Below are positions 1 through 10,167 of a stretch of DNA of 64,000 bases, piece after piece. Origin of the DNA: Xanthobacteraceae bacterium (GTDB lineage: Bacteria; Pseudomonadota; Alphaproteobacteria; Rhizobiales; Xanthobacteraceae); assembly GCA_022844205.1 (NCBI GenBank), contig JALHMF010000010.1:1-64000 (forward strand), given 5' to 3'. Each line of letters begins with the position of its first letter. The first letter of the stretch is position 1. The notes below the pieces were generated by a model. The model had not been told where the DNA came from. It worked only from the letters and a program-made list of their open reading frames with translations, and did no database searches. The translations under genes and the position numbers were made by a program.

Positions 1-573
1 CGCTGGTCGCTCGACTTCGTGCACGATCAGTTCGCCTTCGGTCGGCGTTTCCGCATTCTCAACATCGTGGATGACGTCACGCGCGAATGCCTGGCGGCGA
101 TCCCCGACACCTCGATCTCCGGCAAACGGATCGCACGCGAGCTGACGATGCTCATCAGCAGCCGCGGCAAGCCTCGGATGATCGTTTCCGACAACGGCAC
201 CGAGTTCACCTCGAACGCTATCCTGGGCTGGGCGAAGGATCACGGCGTAGAGTGGCATTACATCGCGCCAGGCAGGCCAATGCAGAACGGTTACATCGAG
301 TCCTTCAACGGCCGGATGCGCGACGAGCTTCTCAACGAGAGCCTGTTCATCGATCTCGATCAGGCTCGCGAACTCATCGGCGCCTGGGCAACGGATTACA
401 ACACCGCGAGGCCACACTCCTCGCTCGGATACAAGACGCCGGCGGCCTATGCTGACCATCTCACCGCAACCGGCCATCACGCTGCGCTACCCAAAGGCTA
501 CGCGCGCTGGCCGGTTGCTCGCATCGCGCCGAAAGGCGTATCTTCAGCCGAGGCTCTAATCGCCACTGGATGA
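1..573 (+). CDS. IS3-family transposase (OrfB), C-terminal part
   Basis: This is the catalytic rve/integrase-core part of an IS3 OrfB transposase, which cuts and joins the element ends. The frame is open from base 1, so the N-terminus is off the window. Counting from base 1, the DDE residues are visible: D5 in WSLDF, D64 in SDNGTEF and E100 in [12 protein letters not shown], with 35 residues between the last two as expected of a DD(35)E enzyme. The downstream N-x-x-R-P-H-S-S-L-G motif typical of the family is also present. No frameshift is seen in the visible part, so the copy may still be active. It faces toward the truncated nucleotidyltransferase gene. Confidence 0.93.
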   Translation, partial: RWSLDFVHDQFAFGRRFRILNIVDDVTRECLAAIPDTSISGKRIARELTMLISSRGKPRMIVSDNGTEFTSNAILGWAKDHGVEWHYIAPGRPMQNGYIESFNGRMRDELLNESLFIDLDQARELIGAWATDYNTARPHSSLGYKTPAAYADHLTATGHHAALPKGYARWPVARIAPKGVSSAEALIATG

Positions 574-591
574 AATTTCAGTGGCAGGTCA
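1..591 (+). mobile_element. IS3-family insertion sequence, right-hand part
   Basis: The window opens inside an insertion sequence. The transposase frame ends at 573 and is followed by a short tail ending in CA at 590-591. Read inward from the right, the tail begins TGACCTGCCACTGAAATT, in keeping with IS3 ends that start TG and finish CA. The interrupted gene resumes directly at 592, which fixes the right boundary at about 591. The left end lies outside the window, so the full terminal repeat and the target duplication cannot be checked. Family call from the transposase; the boundary is inference. Confidence 0.75.
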
Positions 592-1017
592 GGGTTTACC
601 TAAGGTACCAATCAAATCACTAACTGAATAATGAATTAAATATTTTCCATCACCAGAAAATTCTTGAATTTTCAATTTACGAATTGTTTGGATCAGTTCT
701 GCCTTGACAAGTATTTCATCGAGGCGAGTCAATAATCTCTCTTCTCTTTTTCCCCCAGTGGCTTGGTCTGGCTCTATTTTTATTTTTCCAAGAATGAAGA
801 GGTCAAGATCACTGTAATTGCTGGCTTCGCATCTTCCATATGATCCTGTGGCGTACACGCAGGCCTTGCCGGCAACGATTTTTTCGGCGCTTCTTAGTTG
901 TTCTTGTAAGCCTTTAATTCGCTTTTCTGTTTGTGATTTTCTTTCAGAACTGGCCCCCACGAATCCCCTCCCACTCAAATATATTCGCAAATATTTCTGC
1001 TTGTTCGATTGCATCAT
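589..1017 (-). pseudogene. Nucleotidyltransferase gene truncated by the IS
   Basis: The first 140 or so residues belong to a MNT/Pol-beta-type nucleotidyltransferase. The signature GSYGR (residues 58-62) followed by SDLDLF (D70 and D72) forms the metal-binding G-S-x-G-R...D-x-D core. The C-terminal part is missing: host sequence ends at 592 and the stop codon TGA (589-591) is the last three bases of the insertion sequence. Such proteins are normally much longer than 142 residues, so this is a truncation and not a natural end. The start overlaps the preceding exonuclease gene by 74 bases and no clear ribosome site is seen, so translation may be coupled. Substrate (NTP transfer to protein, RNA or antibiotic) cannot be told. 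The region is AT-richer than the rest of the window, which suggests transfer. Confidence 0.8.
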
Positions 1018-1603
1018 CTATAGCGTGGTGAGTGTGCTGGTGACGGGAACGAAGTAGCGGCTCCAGCTTTGATCGTCCCGATTCCGATATTGGAAGGCGA
1101 GCTTTCACTGCAAGCGCAGTCTTTATGTCAAAGCATCGTGAATAGTCGAAGGGAGACCCTTCAGAGCAAAATTTTATGAAATACCAATATAACCAGGTCC
1201 AGTCGAAACTTAGCGGATATGCTACGAGCACTGGCTTTGCCTCTCCCGCGCAAAGTCGTATCCAGCGCGATGCTTCGATCATCGCTAATTCGGGTGGATC
1301 TCCTTCTTTCTTCAGTCTCTCTCGATCAAGGCCATTTATTCTTAGGGCTTCCTCCTGAAAATCCTCAGAAATAGGTTTCACCTCTTTGTAGAAAACGCGC
1401 TGGTAATTTGCGGGTCTTTTAAAATTTATGCCATCAAATGTTCCCGCAAAAACTATGGCGAAAGAAAGCATAGAGAAGGGACCCGGTATGGGTCCGTCAG
1501 TTTCGACGTCTGCTGAGAAATAAGCGTCCACTTTTCGCTTTTTCAACTCCTTGCCTGCATTTTCATTTTCAGAAACGTCGATGTGCCCCCCAAATTCAAG
1601 CAT
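944..1603 (-). CDS. DEDDh-type 3'-5' exonuclease (DnaQ fold)
   Basis: This 219-residue protein carries the three exonuclease motifs of the DnaQ/RNase T superfamily: ExoI as DVETDG (D32, E34), ExoII as SFDW (D134) and ExoIII as HHAIDDA (H192, D197). It should therefore cut DNA or RNA from the 3' end using two metal ions. There is no polymerase domain, so it is a stand-alone nuclease. An AGAGGA Shine-Dalgarno sequence sits five bases before the ATG. The start overlaps the end of an upstream reading frame by 8 bases, and the 3' end overlaps the nucleotidyltransferase by 74 bases, so the three look like one translationally coupled unit. Lower GC and uneven codon use point to horizontal origin. 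The role (defence, RNA processing or repair) is unknown. Confidence 0.82.
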   Translation of the reverse strand: MLEFGGHIDVSENENAGKELKKRKVDAYFSADVETDGPIPGPFSMLSFAIVFAGTFDGINFKRPANYQRVFYKEVKPISEDFQEEALRINGLDRERLKKEGDPPELAMIEASRWIRLCAGEAKPVLVAYPLSFDWTWLYWYFIKFCSEGSPFDYSRCFDIKTALAVKARLPISESGRSKLEPLLRSRHQHTHHAIDDAIEQAEIFANIFEWEGIRGGQF

Positions 1604-1751
1604 CCATTCTTCCTCTGCATTTTAGCTCTTGAATCTTTGAAAACAGCATGCGGTGAACAAGCCCATTCAAGAACGAAAAATTGCTTTCGGCAATCTTTGC
1701 GAGTTCTCGAATCTCGCCGTATTCAAGAGAATGCCAGCTTGCGTCTAGACA
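1596..1751 (-). pseudogene. 3' end of an unrecognised reading frame upstream of the exonuclease
   Basis: An open frame of about 51 codons ends in TGA at 1596-1598, overlapping the exonuclease start by 8 bases (ATGCTTGA arrangement). The translation contains a plausible amphipathic stretch (EYGEIRELAKIAESNF) and reads like protein, but the frame has no convincing start codon and is closed by TGA at 1752-1754. An ATG in another frame at 1749-1751 would join it after a single-base shift. It may be a small gene broken by a frameshift, or the remnant of a longer one. Product not recognised. Confidence 0.35.
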
Positions 1752-1845
1752 TCAATACATAGAAGAATAGCGCAGTGCTGGAATGGGTTAGGCAATGCCC
1801 GTTGTCTGTTTCACGTCGCATCCTTGAAAAAAAATTTTCAAAAAA

Positions 1846-1878
1846 GCCCGCCCGGATCTGATCCGGGCGGGTTTTTTT
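1846..1878 (-). terminator. Bidirectional Rho-independent terminator
   Basis: A near-perfect inverted repeat has the arm CCCGCCCGGATC (1847-1858) and its complement at 1860-1871. It is flanked by A-runs on the left and T-runs on the right, so it can stop transcription in both directions. It lies 20 bases past the end of the small acidic protein gene on the minus strand and also separates the accessory patch from the core region. Confidence 0.9.
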
Positions 1879-1898
1879 AGATTTACCCGGCGTAACCG

Positions 1899-2099
1899 TT
1901 ATTTATCGTCCTCTTCCTCGTCGGCATCCTCGTCTTCGGCCGCGAAGGCATCCTCGAGAAATTCGACGATCTGCTCTTCGCCGTCTTCCTGGGTTTCCAC
2001 TTCCCAGCCGCCAAGCTCGGTCTCGCCCTGCCTGAACACCACCTTGAACGGCAGTTCGCCGCCGGGATTGGCCACCACGTCTCCGGTCACATACGCCAT
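1899..2099 (-). CDS. Small acidic protein, function unknown
   Basis: A 66-residue protein starting MAYVTGD and ending in a strongly acidic tail rich in Glu and Asp (residues about 48-66). No signal peptide or membrane segment is seen, so it is probably cytoplasmic. The start was chosen because a clear AGGAG precedes this ATG by about six bases; the same frame stays open further upstream but without ribosome site or sensible composition. It stands alone, with a strong terminator just after it. No family was recognised. The acidic tail is compatible with a protein- or cation-binding role, but that is a guess. Confidence 0.7.
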   Translation of the reverse strand: MAYVTGDVVANPGGELPFKVVFRQGETELGGWEVETQEDGEEQIVEFLEDAFAAEDEDADEEEDDK

Positions 2100-2244
2100 G
2101 TCAGTCTCCTGTCCGTTCTTCTGAATTTCGGAATGGCGAAGACCTAGCGCGGCATCGCGGAGCGATTGTGACGGAAGGGTGTGGGCCTGCATTTTTTGTA
2201 ATCTCGCGCCGGGCCCTCGCTTCGCTCGGCGGCGCTCGGGAACG

Positions 2245-2601
2245 CTATTTGCCGCGCCAGACGTTGTCCTTGAAGTAGAGCTGGAACGGTGTGGTGCCTG
2301 TCGCTCCACCCTCGAAGGCCTTCCACTTGCCGTCCTTGCAGAGTGTTCCGCCCGCGGCCGCCACCGCGTCGAACTCGATGTAGTTCGGATAGGCGGCCTT
2401 GTTGCCGTCTTCCACCGCCATGAAGGTGGTGACGCATTTCGCGCCCACGATGACCGGGTCATAGCCCTTGATGGTGATGCCGCCGCCGCCCGTGCTCGGA
2501 AATGTGCTCTTCAGCACAGGCCAGGCCGCGTAATCCTCGGTCTGCGCGCGGGCGGCTGTTGCGAGCAGCAGGGCCGCGAGCGCGAGTGTGATGGCTTTCA
2601 T
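2245..2601 (-). CDS. Small secreted protein, function unknown
   Basis: 118 residues with a typical Sec signal peptide (hydrophobic MKAITLALAALLLATAARA, cleavage after ARA). The mature part has two cysteines, in KCVTTF and LCKDGK, that could form a disulphide in the periplasm, and ends in DNVWRGK. No domain family was recognised. It is transcribed away from a repeat cluster (2620-2913) and ends 145 bases before the start of the small acidic gene on the same strand. Confidence 0.7.
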   Translation of the reverse strand: MKAITLALAALLLATAARAQTEDYAAWPVLKSTFPSTGGGGITIKGYDPVIVGAKCVTTFMAVEDGNKAAYPNYIEFDAVAAAGGTLCKDGKWKAFEGGATGTTPFQLYFKDNVWRGK

Positions 2602-2619
2602 GGCTTTCCTCCCGGGGCG

Positions 2620-2913
2620 CCCCTCCTTCGAGACGCGATGCTCCGCATCGCTCCTCAGGATGAGGCGTCTGATCAGGGTACACGCGGGCAGGGCGATTGG
2701 ATGCAGTGCTCTGCGCTAAATCGGCCTCATCCTGAGGAGCGCCACTGATGTCGGGTTCACCCGACATCAGATTTTTAAGCGGCAAGTCGGCAACAGCCGA
2801 CTTGCGGGGGCGCGTCTCGAAGGAGAGGCCGCCTCGCCCTTCGAGACGGACGCTTCGCGTCCTCCTCAGGGGGAGGCGCCTGATCAGGGTACACGCGGGG
2901 ACACCGAGCCGGA
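2620..2913. repeat. Cluster of composite palindromic repeats (CTCCTCAGGATGAGG type)
   Basis: Two copies of an intergenic element lie back to back. Each has the outer motif CTTCGAGACG...CTCCTCAGGATGAGGCG followed by CTGATCAGGGTACACGCGGG (about 2672-2691 and 2880-2899). Between them lie two perfect small hairpins, one on ATGTCGGG/CCCGACAT (about 2748-2767) and one on GCAAGTCGG/CCGACTTGC (about 2780-2803). The same parts recur at 5156, 15188, 39335 and 50868. This resembles the REP/BIME-like repeats common in Bradyrhizobium-type genomes. Confidence 0.85.
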
Positions 2914-2919
2914 GCGGCG

Positions 2920-3717
2920 TTAGCGCGAAAGCTGCTGCGCGAAATAGACCAGCGTCTTGCGATAGACCTCGGAGCGGTTCCACTCGCGCATCACCTGGAA
3001 ATTCTCGGTGCCTTCGGTGAAGGGCGCGCCCTGCCGCCAGCCGTTGGTCTTCAGAAGATTCGCGGTGGATGCCAGCACATCCGGCACGCTGCGGCGCAGA
3101 TCGACATGGCCGTTGCCGTCGAAATCGACGCCGTATTTGATGTAGGAGCTGGGCAGGAACTGGGTCTGGCCGATCTCGCCGGCATAGGCGCCGAGCAGTT
3201 CCTTCTGCGAGAGATCGCCGCGCTGGAGGATTTGCAGGGCCGCGAGCAGTTCTTTCTGAAACAAATCCGTGCGGCGGCAATCGTGCGCGAGCGTCGCCAG
3301 CGTGCGTACCACCGGCAGCTTGCCCATGTCGGCGCCGTTGTCGGTCTCCATGGTCCAGATCGCCATGATCAGTTCGCGCGGCACGCCGAAGCGCTGCTCG
3401 ACGCGGCCGAGCAATGCGGCGTGCTTCTGCATCAAGGATTTTGCGCGCTTCACGCGCGGCGGCGTCACGCGGGTGGCGGCGTATTCCTCGAAGGTTTTCC
3501 GGAACGTGCCGCGCTGGCGGCGGTCGAAGGACATGACTTTCGCATCGTACGTGACCTCGCCGAGCGCGCTGCTGATGACGCCGCGCGAGATTCCCGCCGC
3601 GGCCGCTTCGCGGGAGATTTCCGCGATGAAGGTGTTGAACTCGCCGCCGCATTTGGCGGCCTGGGCCGCCGTTGCCAGCGTCAGAGCGAGAATAGCCGTG
3701 AGCATGCGCGCGATCAT
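2920..3717 (-). CDS. Lytic murein transglycosylase, MltB family
   Basis: 265 residues with a signal peptide ending AQA and a single SLT_2 (MltB-type) catalytic domain. The catalytic glutamate is E124 in AIWTMETDNG, and the family signatures AGEIGQTQFLPS and YGVDFDGNGHVDL follow. The enzyme cleaves peptidoglycan glycan strands to 1,6-anhydro ends in the periplasm. No C-terminal peptidoglycan-binding domain is present, so this is the short form; a longer paralogue with that domain sits at 51605-52828. The gene is monocistronic, with the repeat cluster immediately downstream. The cysteine near the signal peptide does not sit in a lipobox, so a soluble periplasmic protein is likely. Confidence 0.92.
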   Translation of the reverse strand: MIARMLTAILALTLATAAQAAKCGGEFNTFIAEISREAAAAGISRGVISSALGEVTYDAKVMSFDRRQRGTFRKTFEEYAATRVTPPRVKRAKSLMQKHAALLGRVEQRFGVPRELIMAIWTMETDNGADMGKLPVVRTLATLAHDCRRTDLFQKELLAALQILQRGDLSQKELLGAYAGEIGQTQFLPSSYIKYGVDFDGNGHVDLRRSVPDVLASTANLLKTNGWRQGAPFTEGTENFQVMREWNRSEVYRKTLVYFAQQLSR

Positions 3718-3766
3718 GGCGGCGGTGTATCACACGGATTGAATCGCGTCAGGGCTGCGGCCATCG

Positions 3767-4276
3767 CTAGCGGCTGACCGTTTCGAGCAGCACCTTCGGC
3801 CCCGCCATGTGGCCCTCCGGGGGATCCTTCTGGACGATTACATTGGTGTTGCCGGGGAAGCTCGCCTTGCTCACGCCCGGCGATCCGACCACGACGATTG
3901 TGCGGATGTGCCGGCGCTCGCCGGGACTCAACTGGTTCCAGATCGACTTTGCGTTGTAGCCGCCGCCGGAAAAGCCATAGATCGCCGTTACATTTTTATC
4001 GCGGCGGATGCGCTTCACCGCCATGCTAACCTGCGGGCTGCCGGTGTTGCCGGAGACATCGAGCACCTCGCCCGCATAGCCAACCAGGCGCGCGTATTCG
4101 ATCGCGGCCGGATCGTCGAGCTGTCCGCGCGGCGCTTCATCACTCGCGATGCCGCGCAGGATCAGCATGGTCTCTTTCCGAGAGGGGCTGGAGGTGAATG
4201 CCGTCAGGGTCGTGGCCACAAAGGCCGCGGCCACGATAAGGCCAACGGCTTCGGCGGGGGTTTTGTGCCAGTTCAT
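3767..4276 (-). CDS. Membrane-anchored GFSGGG protein, tandem copy 1
   Basis: 169 residues: one N-terminal membrane segment (about 8-28), then a periplasmic domain containing LRGIASDEAPRGQLDD, a nucleophile-elbow-like GFSGGGYN and VVVGSPG, and ending in DPPEGHMAGPKVLLETVSR. The Ser-centred elbow and late His suggest an alpha/beta-hydrolase-like fold, but a full catalytic triad cannot be assigned. A close paralogue with the same motifs lies just upstream on the same strand (4565-5077). A GAGG ribosome site precedes the ATG. No characterised family was recognised. Confidence 0.75.
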   Translation of the reverse strand: MNWHKTPAEAVGLIVAAAFVATTLTAFTSSPSRKETMLILRGIASDEAPRGQLDDPAAIEYARLVGYAGEVLDVSGNTGSPQVSMAVKRIRRDKNVTAIYGFSGGGYNAKSIWNQLSPGERRHIRTIVVVGSPGVSKASFPGNTNVIVQKDPPEGHMAGPKVLLETVSR

Positions 4277-4407
4277 AATTCCTCATGCGCTGATTATTCC
4301 GTGCGTTGCCCGTATTGGCTAACGCGGCTACATGAACGAATTGACAGGAAACTTGTTCGCTTCAGGGCCCTTGTGGGATAATGCGGGGGTTTTGTTGGAA
4401 CTTTGCC

Positions 4408-4443
4408 GCAAAAAACGAAATGGCCGGGACAAGCCCAGCCATT
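4408..4443 (-). terminator. Rho-independent terminator
   Basis: Arms AATGGCCGGG (4419-4428) and CCCAGCCATT (4434-4443), with one mismatch and a five-base loop, are followed on the minus strand by a T-run. It lies 120 bases beyond the 4565-5077 gene and separates the two tandem paralogues into different transcripts. Confidence 0.7.
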
Positions 4444-4564
4444 ATCGCGGCCTCATCCCGAGAAGGAGGCCTTCGAAGAATCTTGGAACCCGGATCGATT
4501 TTGAATTCGCCGTCTCAAGGGATCGGTTTTCTCGATGTCATCGCCCGCGAGGACGATCCAGCGA

Positions 4565-5077
4565 TTACCGGCTGACTGTTCGCAGCAATGCCTTCGGCCC
4601 GGCCATATGTCCTTCCGGCGGGTCTTCCTGCACGACGACATCCTTGGCTTGGGGAAAAGCGGCCGGTGTGATGCCGGGCGATCCGACCACAACGATCTTG
4701 CCGATCCGTTCGCGTTCTTCCGGGCGCAGCTGGCTCCAGATGATCTGCGCGTTGTAGCCGCCGCCGGAAAATCCATAGATCGCCTTCACGCGCTTGTTCT
4801 GGCGAATGCGGTCGAGCGCGACCTTGATCTGCGACTGCTCGGCAAGCGTGTCAGCCGCAATGTCCAAGACCTCGCCGGTGTAACCTTGCTTGCGCGCATA
4901 GGCGAGGGCGGCGTCGTCATCGAGTTGGCCCCTGGGAGCTTCAGGACTGGCGATGCCGCGCAGGATCAGCATGTCGCCTTGCGACGGGCGGTAAGCGAGC
5001 GCGATCACGCCGAGCAGCAGCAAGGCGGCCACGAGCGCGAATTTCGGTATGCCGTTGCGGGTATTTATTTCCTTCAT
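4565..5077 (-). CDS. Membrane-anchored GFSGGG protein, tandem copy 2
   Basis: 170 residues, paralogous to the 3767-4276 product: an N-terminal membrane anchor (about 10-28), LILRGIASPEAPRGQLDD, GFSGGGYNAQIIW, VVVGSPG and the shared C-terminus PPEGHMAGPK. The frame stays open upstream to 5164 but that part overlaps the rpoD terminator, so the ATG at 5075-5077 is preferred. The two copies are well diverged outside the motifs, so the duplication is not recent. A hydrolase-like fold is inferred only from the GFSGGG elbow. Confidence 0.75.
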   Translation of the reverse strand: MKEINTRNGIPKFALVAALLLLGVIALAYRPSQGDMLILRGIASPEAPRGQLDDDAALAYARKQGYTGEVLDIAADTLAEQSQIKVALDRIRQNKRVKAIYGFSGGGYNAQIIWSQLRPEERERIGKIVVVGSPGITPAAFPQAKDVVVQEDPPEGHMAGPKALLRTVSR

Positions 5078-5107
5078 GCATTTAAGAACTACGTTTTGAG
5101 AAAGTGG

Positions 5108-5146
5108 TTCCCAAAAATAAAATCGCCGGGTAAAGGCCCGGCGATT
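5108..5146 (-). terminator. Terminator of the dnaG-rpoD transcript
   Basis: A perfect hairpin, AATCGCCGGG (5121-5130) and CCCGGCGATT (5137-5146) with a six-base loop, is followed on the minus strand by a T-rich run. It lies about 150 bases after the rpoD stop codon, with a palindromic repeat between. Confidence 0.85.
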
Positions 5147-5155
5147 ATACTTTCT

Positions 5156-5292
5156 CAGCCTCATCCTGAGGAGCGCGAAGCGCGTCTCGAAGGATGGGCC
5201 GCCTCTCCCTTCGAGACGCGGTGCTCATTAATGTCGCGCCGGACTCTCGCTTCGCTCGCGGCGCGACAGCACCGCTCCTCAGGGTGAGGCGG
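5156..5292. repeat. Palindromic repeat of the CTCATCCTGAGGAG family
   Basis: Inverted outer motifs (CCTCATCCTGAGGAGCGCG and GCTCCTCAGGGTGAGGCGG) enclose CGTCTCGAAGG...CCTTCGAGACG. The centre differs from the larger copies: it carries GCGCCGGACTCTCGCTTCGCTC in place of the two small hairpins. It sits between rpoD and its terminator, so it is transcribed as part of the rpoD mRNA. Confidence 0.85.
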
Positions 5293-5298
5293 ATTGAA

Positions 5299-7965
<2,667 letters not shown>

Positions 7966-8031
7966 GTGGTGCTCTGCCTGGCTCTCATAAGGGTGCGAAT
8001 CAATCGCCGATTTGCATTAACAACCGGTGGC

Positions 8032-9936
8032 CTACATCGTCCGAACGGGTCGCCCCGACAGAGCCCCGAAGCCGTCGATCAAAGCTTCCGTACCGTCGAG
8101 CACGGCGAGACGTTCCTGAACGTCCTTGAGCTTTGCGAAATTTGCTTCGGTTGGTTCGGCTCCAAGCGCGCGCTCGGCCTCTTTCAACTCTCTAGATAGC
8201 GTGCGTTTCCTACGATGCAAGCTCACGATCTGGTGCCACCACGCGATGACATCCTCGCGCGCCGCCTCCGGCCGCACCGCCCAGTCGCCTTTGTGCGAAA
8301 TGGCACGATCCATGCGTGTCTTGAGTTCCTCGGTACCGGCCGCCGACAGCCGCTCGGCGAGTGTCTCGCGATCGTCCGCGGCCTCGTCGGAAACGGCGTC
8401 CAATATGGCCCGGCGGAGCGAATCCGCATCCCTGTGCGCAAATTCCAGGTCGGCCAGTTCCTCGGCGTAATCCTTGAGCAGCCAGGGGTGGTTACAGACC
8501 GCGAGTAGAATCAGCGCCTCGCGGGTGGGAATGGCGGACAGATTGCCGCGCACCAGCGGGCTCGATGCGAGCCCCGATGAGCGGGTTGCGAGGTTCTCGC
8601 GGGGAGCGGGAAACGGGCGTCCGCCGCCCCGGCCACGGTTCTCGAAGCTGCGCACGGATGCCGGCATCGACGGCGCGAACAGCCGCGAAAGCCGCTCGCG
8701 AAGATCGTCGCGGTAGTGACGGCGCACCGTCTCGTCCTGAATCACGCGCAGGATTTCACCGATCCTTGCTTCAAGGGCCGCACGCCGCTCGGGCGTATCG
8801 AGCCGCGCATCGGCGGTTTCGCGCAGCCAGAGCATCTCGGCGAGCGGGCGTACGCCGTCGAGCACTTCCTTGATCGCAGCGGCGCCTGATGAGCGGATGA
8901 GATCGTCGGGATCCTGGCCTTCGGGCAGGATCGCGAAGCGCAAACTTTTTCCGGGGGCGAGCAGCGGCATTGCGAGATCGAGCGCACGGTTTGCTGCGCG
9001 CTGTCCGGCTTTGTCCCCATCAAAGCAAAGCACCGGCTCGTCATTCATGCGCCAGATGAGATTGAGCTGATCCTCGGTGAGGGCAGTGCCGAGCGGGGCA
9101 ACGGTGGCCTCGAAACCGGCGGCCGCCATCGCGATCGCATCCATGTAGCCTTCGACGACCACAAGCTGCGCTCCCTTTTGGGTGGCGGCGCGCGCGTTCT
9201 GTCCGTTGTAGAGCAGCCAGCCTTTATGAAAGAGCGGCGTCTCCGGCGAGTTCAGGTATTTCGGCTCCACGTCGCCGAGCGCCCGCCCGCCGAAGCCGAC
9301 GATGCGGCCCTTAAAGTCGTGGATCGGGAACATCACGCGGTCGCGGAAGCGGTCATAGGGGACGGGAATGTCGTCGCCCGCGATCAGCATGCCGGATTCG
9401 ATCATGTCCTCGACGGGGATTTTCTGCGCGCCGAGATACTCCTTCAGCGCGAAGCGTTCCGCGGGCGCATAGCCGAGGCGAAACCTGGCGATCGTCGCAA
9501 GCGCGAGGCCCCGGTCGGCGAGATAGCCGCGCGCCTTGGCGCCGGTGCGGGCCTGCAAATTCTCTTCATAGAACTTGGCGGCGAGTTCCATCACCTCATA
9601 GAGCGTCTTGCGGCGCGCCTCGCGGCGCTCGTCCTCGGCACTGACCTTGGGCAGCGGCAAACCGGCCATCTGCGCCAGGCGCTCGACCGCTTCCGGAAAG
9701 GAAACACCTTCCGTCAGCATCACGAAGTCGAAGATCGAGCCATTCTTGCCGGAGGAAAAGTCGAACCAGGCCTGTTTCTGGTCGTTCACGAAGAAAGAAG
9801 GGGTCTTTTCCGGGTTGAACGGGGAGAGTCCCTTCCACTCGCGGCCGGCCTTTTTGAGCTGGACGCGCCGCCGCACCACCTCCGAGACCGGCAGGCGGTT
9901 CTTGATCTCGTCGATGAACGAGGGCGGAAAGCGCAT
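8032..9936 (-). CDS. dnaG: DNA primase DnaG
   Basis: 634 residues; makes RNA primers for DNA replication. Order: N-terminal zinc-ribbon-like domain (1-100), catalytic core, Toprim domain with VVEGYMDAIAM and CFDGDKAGQRA supplying the metal-binding Glu and Asp residues, then a C-terminal helicase-interaction region. The CHC2 zinc ligands are absent: where most primases have C-x2-H and C-x2-C, this one reads GLSPFN (S38, N41) and FDFSSG (59-62). As I recall, related Rhizobiales primases also lack them, so this is probably a lineage trait and not damage. GGAGT precedes the ATG. It is co-transcribed with rpoD. Confidence 0.96.
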   Translation of the reverse strand: MRFPPSFIDEIKNRLPVSEVVRRRVQLKKAGREWKGLSPFNPEKTPSFFVNDQKQAWFDFSSGKNGSIFDFVMLTEGVSFPEAVERLAQMAGLPLPKVSAEDERREARRKTLYEVMELAAKFYEENLQARTGAKARGYLADRGLALATIARFRLGYAPAERFALKEYLGAQKIPVEDMIESGMLIAGDDIPVPYDRFRDRVMFPIHDFKGRIVGFGGRALGDVEPKYLNSPETPLFHKGWLLYNGQNARAATQKGAQLVVVEGYMDAIAMAAAGFEATVAPLGTALTEDQLNLIWRMNDEPVLCFDGDKAGQRAANRALDLAMPLLAPGKSLRFAILPEGQDPDDLIRSSGAAAIKEVLDGVRPLAEMLWLRETADARLDTPERRAALEARIGEILRVIQDETVRRHYRDDLRERLSRLFAPSMPASVRSFENRGRGGGRPFPAPRENLATRSSGLASSPLVRGNLSAIPTREALILLAVCNHPWLLKDYAEELADLEFAHRDADSLRRAILDAVSDEAADDRETLAERLSAAGTEELKTRMDRAISHKGDWAVRPEAAREDVIAWWHQIVSLHRRKRTLSRELKEAERALGAEPTEANFAKLKDVQERLAVLDGTEALIDGFGALSGRPVRTM

Positions 9937-10167
9937 TCAGACTCCGGGCAGGGAGAGAATCCCCCCCCCTCTATATAAGGGGAGGAGTCTCGGAGTCGGA
10001 CCGGGCAGCAGCCGCCGAGGCCGGATATGGCGATATCCGCCGCTTCTCCCCTCTATCCACAGCGAAGCAGCGGAGTTTTCTGGGCCAAGGTCGAAGTGTT
10101 CACCGGCTGCAACCCTGCGATCCAGACCTTATAGGATACAAATAGGATCCAGGGGGTCTAAAGGCCC
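9937..10167. other. Intergenic region upstream of dnaG
   Basis: It contains a C-run and AAGGGGAGGAG stretch near 9961-9990 that looks like a fragment of the CCCTCCCC repeat family, and a short inverted GGATATGGCGATATCC (10022-10037). No gene is supported. The dnaG promoter should lie here but no clear hexamers stand out. Confidence 0.4.

Noticed and set aside
2459-3733. A 424-codon minus-strand frame covering the transglycosylase gene
   Set aside because: Arg/Ala-rich, no domain, wholly overlaps the MltB gene in another frame and runs through repeats.
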